Source of the DNA: Guyanagaster necrorhizus
Lineage: Eukaryota > Basidiomycota > Agaricomycetes > Agaricales > Physalacriaceae
Direction of reading: 5' to 3'
Length of the DNA stretch: 64,000 bases
Assembly: GCF_019112545.1 (NCBI RefSeq)
Contig: NW_025064903.1
Coordinates: forward strand, 218,765-282,764
Of the stretch, positions 57,952-64,000 are shown in pieces (the stretch's first letter is position 1; each line of letters starts with the position of its first letter). Made by a program: the position numbers and the translations under genes. The notes under the pieces are model-generated. The model ran no database searches. It saw only the letters and a program-made list of their open reading frames with translations, and was not told the origin of the DNA.

Positions 57952-59537
57952 TAGCATCCAGGTGTATGCATCAATCACCCCTGTTGGTTCTTCTCATGAA
58001 ACCAATAGTCTCTTCAACGAATAGTAAGTTTGAGAAATATTTCCCAATGTACAAGCGGTATGGCATTGGAGATTCGCGATGGCTAATGAGGCGTTAGAAG
58101 ACATGTAACATGCTAGCCCAGGTAGCCCGCAAGCCGGTGCGAGGATCCTCAATGCTACGCGTCGGCATCCTGATATCAAAAGCGACAGGTTATCCTCGGC
58201 GGTACCACCAGCGATCACCCTCGAGTTTCGCCACCTTGAATGCACGCGCATCCAGTTGCCTACCTTCAGACTCCCGTCGCCGCAGCAGCGCCGTGCCTCC
58301 TCACGATGTCTGAGCATGACACGAGATGCCGAAGAAGAAGGTCCCATCATGTCGCTTCAACAAATGAATTCATTTCCGCCGTCATATCCTCGTTTGCACC
58401 GGACACTCCTGCAATCAAACGTCTTGGCTGTGGATGAAGAAGAAGCACGCGCAGTTCATTTTTATACTCGCAACTAGATGCCATCCTTAGGGCTTTCGTG
58501 TCTCCGAGGACGAAATCTGCAACGGTGGCATTGCAATGCGCTAGCAACGAATTCGTGGCTGTTTCGACGCGTTGCCGTGCAGTCCTGTGCTTCGCCGTCA
58601 GTGAAGATTTTCATCAATCTTCCTCTACTCATCAGAAAGAAGAATAATATCAAAGGCTTCCTCACCGAACAAGGAAAAATCTTGTTTACAGTTCCACCGT
58701 TTTGAATCTGATACTGGGCGCCAGCACTAATCTCAATTTTGGACTGGGCGTCTTTGGGATTTGATGCCCAGGACAAGATGATTGTAAGGGAGTGAGTTGT
58801 TTTTTTATCTATCTGGCAACCCAGGGTTGACGGAACCGACAAATAGTCCTCTTAGGAACATCGTACGTCCAAGGTCAGCGACGGAATACCTTTCCTTGTG
58901 TCTATATCTGTTGAAGGTCGCAAATGCAAGCCAGGCAGCGAGCCACGGGATTTCGAATAGTGTCCTCCATGGTCATCTCTCTCTGCTCTCTGGCCCGACC
59001 GTGGACGCATTATCTAGAAACGAAATACGATACTATGCCATATTCTCCGGCTCCGTGAGACCTAAGGTCTGCGAGTTTGAAGACACACTGCACTACGTGG
59101 TATCTGATGCTGATTACTAATCAGAGATAGTGGCGTTCTCAAGTGATACTGTGCCGCGTAATGATAGTGGTGGGTCACGTTTCATTCCTATTATTACTTG
59201 TATGCACTGGCCTCTGAGGCAACTCAAGATTTGTTCGCCCACGAACCCTTTCCTGTCGTATTTCATTTTGGCGCGGCAGCGCTTCTTTTCGCTACGGTAT
59301 GACATTTCTTCCACGGAACTTGGAAAATCAATCTTGATCGTTCGTCTCCGCATCCTAGTCTATTTTTTTTTCGAGCTTTCAATGGCAATGCTCTTTGGCG
59401 TAGGGCGTGCGGTGCTACAACAGCAGTGGGTAGGTTGGTAACTTTTTATCTCTGATCATGAATATTGCAGGATATCCCGCCTACATATTGAATGATGACT
59501 TTCGTTTTGATTTCTCGCTTTAAGATACCATCCCCCC
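57952..59537. other. Stretch with weak minus-strand coding texture
   Basis: On the minus strand, short runs look coding: WASNPKDAQSKIEISAGAQY (about 58735-58790), RQRVETATNSLLAHCNATVA (about 58520-58590) and ARAFKVAKLEGDRWWYRR (about 58190-58245). They may belong to one multi-exon gene, but I found no single consistent frame. A plus frame of 107 codons (58797-59120) overlaps. Nothing is recognised. Confidence 0.3.
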
Positions 59538-59544
59538 TATAAAG
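59538..59544 (+). promoter_or_regulatory. TATA box of the glycosidase gene
   Basis: TATAAAG after a C run, about 120 bp before ATG 59661. Confidence 0.55.
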
Positions 59545-59660
59545 CAAGCATTCGCTCAAGGGTCAGCCGACCCTGCTTCTTTTTTGTTTTTGTCAGGTTG
59601 AAAAGTGGCAGCTGGCTCTCGTCCAAGGCTCGGCGGTTCTTTCCTCCTACACTTGCACGA

Positions 59661-60986
59661 ATGCACATTCTTTTATATTTAATGGTTCAAGTTGGGTTGC
59701 TTGTTCTGACAGTCAGTCTTGGTTTACCTTGCACTCTTAACGATTGTCACCTATTATATGTGATCACCACAGATCCTGCCGATGGCATCCTGCATGAACG
59801 CCTTTGCGCTCTCCCCAGGCTTTGACATCGTTTCGGTTACAGCGCTGGCAGAGTCGCTCCCTTCGCATTCCTGGGAATTCGGCACGGCCTCGGAAGCGCT
59901 CCTCGAGCTCTACAACCCAGAGATATCGGTCTATGGCGTATCCCCATTACCCGCGCAGACGTACGAGCCTTCGTCTATCAAGGCTCTCTCGTATGCGAAA
60001 GACAAAATTGTGCTGGGCCCAGGCGCTAACGGACTAAGCGATGGGGACGGCGCAGTTGGCGACCCCGCGAGCTTGGGTGTGTTCGCTTGGCTGATTGGTA
60101 AGACTGATGCGGCTTATGCGGATGGCGCTCGGGAAGAGATGGAGTATATACTCGAGCAGGCGCCGAGGTGGGAGAATGGCGCCATTAGCCAAAGAGTGGA
60201 CGTCCCTGAGCTGTGGTCGGTGGTTTATGGCTTTCTTTGATGGTCGATGACGCTGCTCGCAGGGCTGACTTCATATACATGGCGCCTCCTTTCATTGCGT
60301 ACTACGCTGCTGATACAGGGAACGTATCGCTTCTCCATGAATCATATAAGCAATGTAGGTATTATCGCGAAGTACTGCAAGCTGCCAATATTTCCGGCGA
60401 GCCTTACGATGGCGTGTGGATGCACATCATCGGTCCGCAGAACCAGGACGTCGGGCTGTGGAGCACCGGGAATGGTTGGGCAGCTGGCGGGATGGCCCGC
60501 GTCCTGGCGACGATCATGAAAGCGCCCATCTCGCGGGATGCTGCGTGGCGCGGGGAAGCCATAGACGACCTGACGGCATGGATCAGGGAAATCGTCGACG
60601 GCGTTGTTGGATCCCCCCCTACCATGGAGGGACTGGCGCGGAACTACCTGGACGACGTGTGGGGAGACGGCCATGGGTTCGGGGAGATCAGCGGGACGTC
60701 GTTGATCGCTTCTGTTATCTATCGGATGGCTGTGCTGCGTCCGCGTGTGTTTGGTTGGGAATATATTGAGTGGGCTGATGGGGTGCGTGCGACGCTGGGG
60801 GGGGATGATAGCGAGGGGAACCCACATGTGACGGGTAATGGGACGGTCACGCCGGCTGTTAATCCGCTGGGGTGGCTGGACACGGTGCCGTGGACGGCTG
60901 GGAGCCCGGAGGGACAGTGTTTTGTAGTGCTTATGTATGCGGCTTGGAGGGATTGTGTGTCTGATGGGGAATGTCAGGGGTCGTGA
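59661..60986 (+). CDS. Secreted six-hairpin glycosidase (GH105/GH88-like)
   Basis: Exons 59661-59711, 59773-60215 and 60263-60986 give 405 aa. The signal peptide is formed across the first splice (MHILLYLMVQVGLLVLT-ILP). The mature protein shows SHSWEFGTASEALLELYNP, DGDGAVGDPASLGVFAWLIG, GAISQRVDVPELWADFIYMA then PPFIAYYAADTGNVS, and GLWSTGNGWAAGGMARVLAT. These fit the six-hairpin barrel of unsaturated rhamnogalacturonyl hydrolase-like enzymes (GH105/GH88), which act on pectin fragments. The DxxYMAPPF and GNGWAxxGMAR blocks are the best matches. A TATA box precedes it. The second donor is GTCGGT after CTGTG, which restores ELWADF; the alternative donor four bases on breaks the frame. Exact substrate is unproven, since many basidiomycete members are uncharacterised. 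Confidence 0.85.
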
Positions 60987-63048
60987 TGGGAAGCGTTGGG
61001 CTGGGGAAGATTAGTTGCATGTGACTGGATGAGCTTTGGTCGTCCATGTGGGTTGTGGGTTGTGCACGTTGTTATTTCTTCTGCCCTTTGGTGGGTGACT
61101 GTAGCTTTGGGGCATGTCTATATTTATTCGTCTTATTTTATTGTATGAGGGGATGGTTCCAAACGTATGTGTGTGTCTATGTAAAGTACGAATACGAAGA
61201 CTGCACAGTTGCATAGAATTGATCAGTTACTTGGACCATTTACTGGACATGTGTAAGATGGAGGCCAAGCTTAGATAGAGTCCATAAGTTGAAGACCCCC
61301 AGCTCCGAGATGGCTGATATTTGAACTTGGAAAAGGTGACGAGAACAGGTCCAAGGTGATTAAGGGAGACAAACTTTGTGTCGGGAGCACATGTGAGTGA
61401 ACCTCGAGGTATTTCTGTCAGTGGCCGAAAAGAAAGTGATGTCACGCGGTGGACGCAGCGGTTGAGATGTAAACTTTTGCATGTGTATGAGGGCTATTTC
61501 AGGGATCTCGGAGTGGTCTAAATCTCCAAGTCAAATGCTCCTTTCTCATTTCACAAAACCTATAGCCTGTGTTGGTGATCTATCATATTCACAGGCAAGT
61601 GCAATTGAACTATCTTATAATGCATAGGATTTGGTGTGGTCCTGCATCGGGAGATGGGGAAAAATATATCTTTTTGCATATCACATAATGCATACAGTTT
61701 TGGGACTATCTTTGGCAGGGCATGTATTATTAGGGGGGTCTGGGGACCCAGAGTATACCATCATGTTTGTCATGATTGCTATGGGAAGATACCTCTTCAG
61801 GTAGATTTATACATGACTGTATTACATAGTAACCGGTGTTGATGGGAGAGCTTGCGGCCCTGACTTGAACCTTTCTCTCGTCTGTGCAGAATGCTATGTA
61901 ACTGGTCCTATTGGTGATTAATCTCCGAGTCATACGGCCCTGAAATCCAAAGACTGTGAGGGTTTTGTGTCATAATACCCTGTCCATTATGCTAGAATCT
62001 CACTGATAATATCCTCGAGGTGGATTGCTGGAACTCCTCGAAGAGCAGGTCATGCGTATGTTCAAGTCCTCTCTCACTGACATGGTTTCTGAATAAATTA
62101 GACTTGTCTATTCTTGGATTATAGACGGGTAACCATCGTTGGGGCTAGTAGTGTCTCCCACAACCGCTTTTTTTTTTTTTTGGCTCAAGCGCTGGCACTT
62201 GCTGAAGCCCACCTGTCGAAATCGCGTCAGAACTAAACTCGCCCTCGCCCTCAAGCCCCCCGAAACTCAACCAGGGCGGCGGCGTGGGGATATGACGGGA
62301 CGGACAACTTGACTGACCACGGGGGGGGGGGAACGGGGTGCGCCATGACGTGAACAAAGCAGACTGTTATGCCTATCTAATATTTGTCGCGTTTCATGTG
62401 CGACATACGTGATCCCGAACTGGATGGATGCAGCGTTTCGACCGTCATCATCACCACCACCACCATCACCACAAAACCGCACCCAGCGCTCTCGTTTGCA
62501 TTACGTTCATCACCTCAGGCGTGTTTTGTCGCCGGGAGCTCGGGCAGAGGCCGAGGCCGAGTCAAGTTTATTGGACAAGAAAGAGCGCAATGGATCTCGG
62601 TGTAAGAAGGCAAGGCACTGAAAGAGGGTGAGAGCAAACTGGCCTCCTCGGTAATATGGAAAAGCGTTCAAGTTCTTGCACTTGCAGGGTTTGTCCCTAA
62701 AATGATTCAAACATTTCGGCCGTCGGCGACTATAAACCTATCAGCCAAGCGCGGCAACTACGATTCTCCAATTGCAGATCGAAGCCCGACACCGAGAGAT
62801 TGCCTTTTTCCCTCTAAAGCTTGAGGAACATTCATTCGCATAAAAATCCCCTCAAGATTATTACCCACAAAACTCGCCGCGACCACAGCGTGAATCTCAT
62901 ACTCTTTACAAACTCAAAAATTTCACAAGGGAAAAAGCTATTGGAAATTTCCACAACTCTGGAGCTAGATCTCCCATTTCCGGTCTTTGTTCCTTCTATC
63001 TTCGCAACGGAGGCACCCGAAAGAGACAAAATGAACCCGCAATCATCA
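60987..63048. other. Intergenic region; no gene recognised
   Basis: This 2-kb region includes a T run at 62168-62181, a G run near 62321-62330, and CAT/CAC repeats near 62450-62475 that create a spurious poly-His frame. All frames are below 105 codons except a 148-codon minus frame (62832-63278), which is antisense to the start of the next gene and its leader. Confidence 0.45.
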
Positions 63049-63060
63049 TATATAAAAAGG
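63049..63060 (+). promoter_or_regulatory. TATA box of the methyltransferase gene
   Basis: TATATAAAAAGG begins 41 bp before ATG 63090. The short spacing implies a short leader. Confidence 0.55.
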
Positions 63061-63089
63061 ACAGACATCGGGCCAGCGATATCCCATCC

Positions 63090-63861
63090 ATGTCTCTCGT
63101 TCGAGCAACCCTGACTCTCGTCCAGGCGATAGCGCACCACTCTGCGATGACGCCTCCCAATCCTACACCAAAAAAGGGACGTTATCATACTGAAGAGCTG
63201 TACATCCTCCAAATCGCACCTTTTATTTTCTGGGTATGTTTTTTTCTCTTCCTCCTTCGTCGTGTGCCCCCCCACCACTCACCCTCACCCGCGGCCCTCG
63301 CAGTTGCACTCTGTAGCCCTATGGATCTTCGCTGCCTTCGAAACGCTCCTCTACCTCACCACCATCCACCCCGCGCCCACCTACGCATCCCCCGCAATCT
63401 GCCCCGCCTCCTCCTCCTCCCCCGCCTCCTCCTCCCCACACGTCCTCCCCACAACACTCTTCACCATCGGCTCCATCCTCATCCTCGCCGGCTCCGTCAT
63501 GCGCCTCGACTGCTTCCGTGCCCTCGGCGAACTATTCACCTTCGACCTAACCGTGCACCCCGCGCACAAGCTCGTCAAGACGCGCCTATACGGCATCGTC
63601 CGCCATCCCTCCTACACCGGCTCCATGTTCCTCGTAGCAGGGATCGCCCTCGCGCACCTGACGCGCGGCGGCTGGGTCGCAGAGTGCATCTTCAACGACT
63701 GGAGCCGGTGGGCCCTCTGGGCCCTCTGGTGGACGTGGACCATCTCGGTGGGGATCAGCAGGGCCCGCGCGGAGGATAAGCAGATGAGGTTGCTGTTCGG
63801 CGATGACTGGGTGCAATACGCTCGAGACGTGCATTGGTGGTTCGTCCCGTACTTGCTTTGA
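63090..63861 (+). CDS. Isoprenylcysteine carboxyl methyltransferase (ICMT)-family membrane protein
   Basis: Exons 63090-63233 and 63304-63861, phase 0, give 233 aa. Helices include LHSVALWIFAAFETLLYLTT and LPTTLFTIGSILILAGSVMR. The catalytic C-terminal part has the family signature: LVKTRLYGIVRHPSYTGSMF, then RARAEDKQMRLLFGDDWVQY and WWFVPYLL (the RHPxY, E-E/D, F-G-x-x-W-x-x-Y pattern). ICMTs methylate the carboxyl group of prenylated C-terminal cysteines, using S-adenosylmethionine in the ER membrane; Ste14 does this for a-factor and Ras. Agaricomycetes carry several paralogues, so it may be a Ste14 relative with another substrate. Codon use is strongly C-rich at third positions, unlike most genes here. 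The start follows a TATA box at 41 bp. Confidence 0.88.
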
Positions 63862-64000
63862 TTCCATCATTGATGCCATGATGATCCCCCATTCGTCGAT
63901 ATCTCGCCGGGCCCCGGGCGTAACATACTGGTTTTATGTAGCATAGATAGATCGTTCGACGAACCCGCATGTGACTGACTATCCCACTTGGCTTGGAGTG
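63862..64000. other. 3' flank to window end
   Basis: Only the downstream flank of the methyltransferase gene; nothing further is seen. Confidence 0.4.

Noticed and set aside
62428..62631. Frame with nine consecutive His
   Set aside because: Product of a CAT/CAC simple repeat; no homologous exon around it.
63090..63779. 229-codon frame rich in Pro, Arg and His
   Set aside because: Runs through the intron of the ICMT gene and leaves its frame; the spliced model matches the family to the last residue.
1..64000. CRISPR arrays, operons, prophage or prokaryotic defence genes
   Set aside because: No regularly spaced short repeats and no prokaryotic gene structure; the sequence is plainly eukaryotic.

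Overview
The window is a piece of a filamentous fungal genome, most likely an Agaricomycete basidiomycete. The genes are densely interrupted by introns of about 45-70 bp (GT...AG), including microexons of 9-17 nt. The gene families fit as well: a two-finger GATA factor, fungal MFS sugar transporters, a GPI-type secreted protein, a six-hairpin glycosidase and an ICMT-type methyltransferase. There are no operons, ribosome-binding sites, CRISPR arrays or other prokaryotic features. I found no tRNA or rRNA gene by eye. Gene models were built by joining exons by hand and checking reading phase.

Left arm (1-29.5 kb): an ACH1-type acetyl-CoA hydrolase (minus, C-terminus beyond the left edge); a poorly resolved plus-strand exon cluster (3.3-4.5 kb); a GPI-type secreted protein; a Nudix hydrolase; a 743-aa Fizzy/Cdc20-like WD40 protein ending in Ile-Arg; a 2.7-kb spacer with a 300-N assembly gap; and an 817-aa GATA factor (minus). 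A gene-poor stretch (15-22 kb) follows, with a repeated segment and one unrecognised minus-strand exon cluster. Then come a 692-aa long-chain acyl-CoA synthetase (plus), a convergent MFS sugar transporter (minus) and the RNase H2 C subunit (plus).

Middle (29.5-51.3 kb): a nested transposable-element island, almost devoid of CpG outside its youngest member. A chromodomain-type Ty3/Gypsy element (A, 29951-37951) has two 527-bp LTRs and a perfect 5-bp target duplication. It lies inside much older CpG-free sequence that also holds a decayed relative (B, from 39781) and a 462-bp solo LTR (C, 49914-50375) with its own perfect target duplication. Both coding elements run on the minus strand and are broken by stops, and Arg CGA-to-TGA type changes can be seen.

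Right arm (51.3-64 kb): a secreted or membrane-anchored thaumatin/'glycopeptide'-like protein (minus); gene fragments; a 217-bp Copia-type solo LTR with target duplication; a second MFS sugar transporter (minus); weak exon clusters; a possible 42-aa protein; a secreted GH105/GH88-like six-hairpin glycosidase (plus); and an ICMT-family membrane methyltransferase (plus). Several genes concern acetyl/acyl-CoA and sugar use, but nothing in the layout shows a co-regulated cluster. The most notable content is the CpG-depleted nested island, the solo LTRs with intact duplications, the odd WD40 protein with an IR tail, and several microexon genes.
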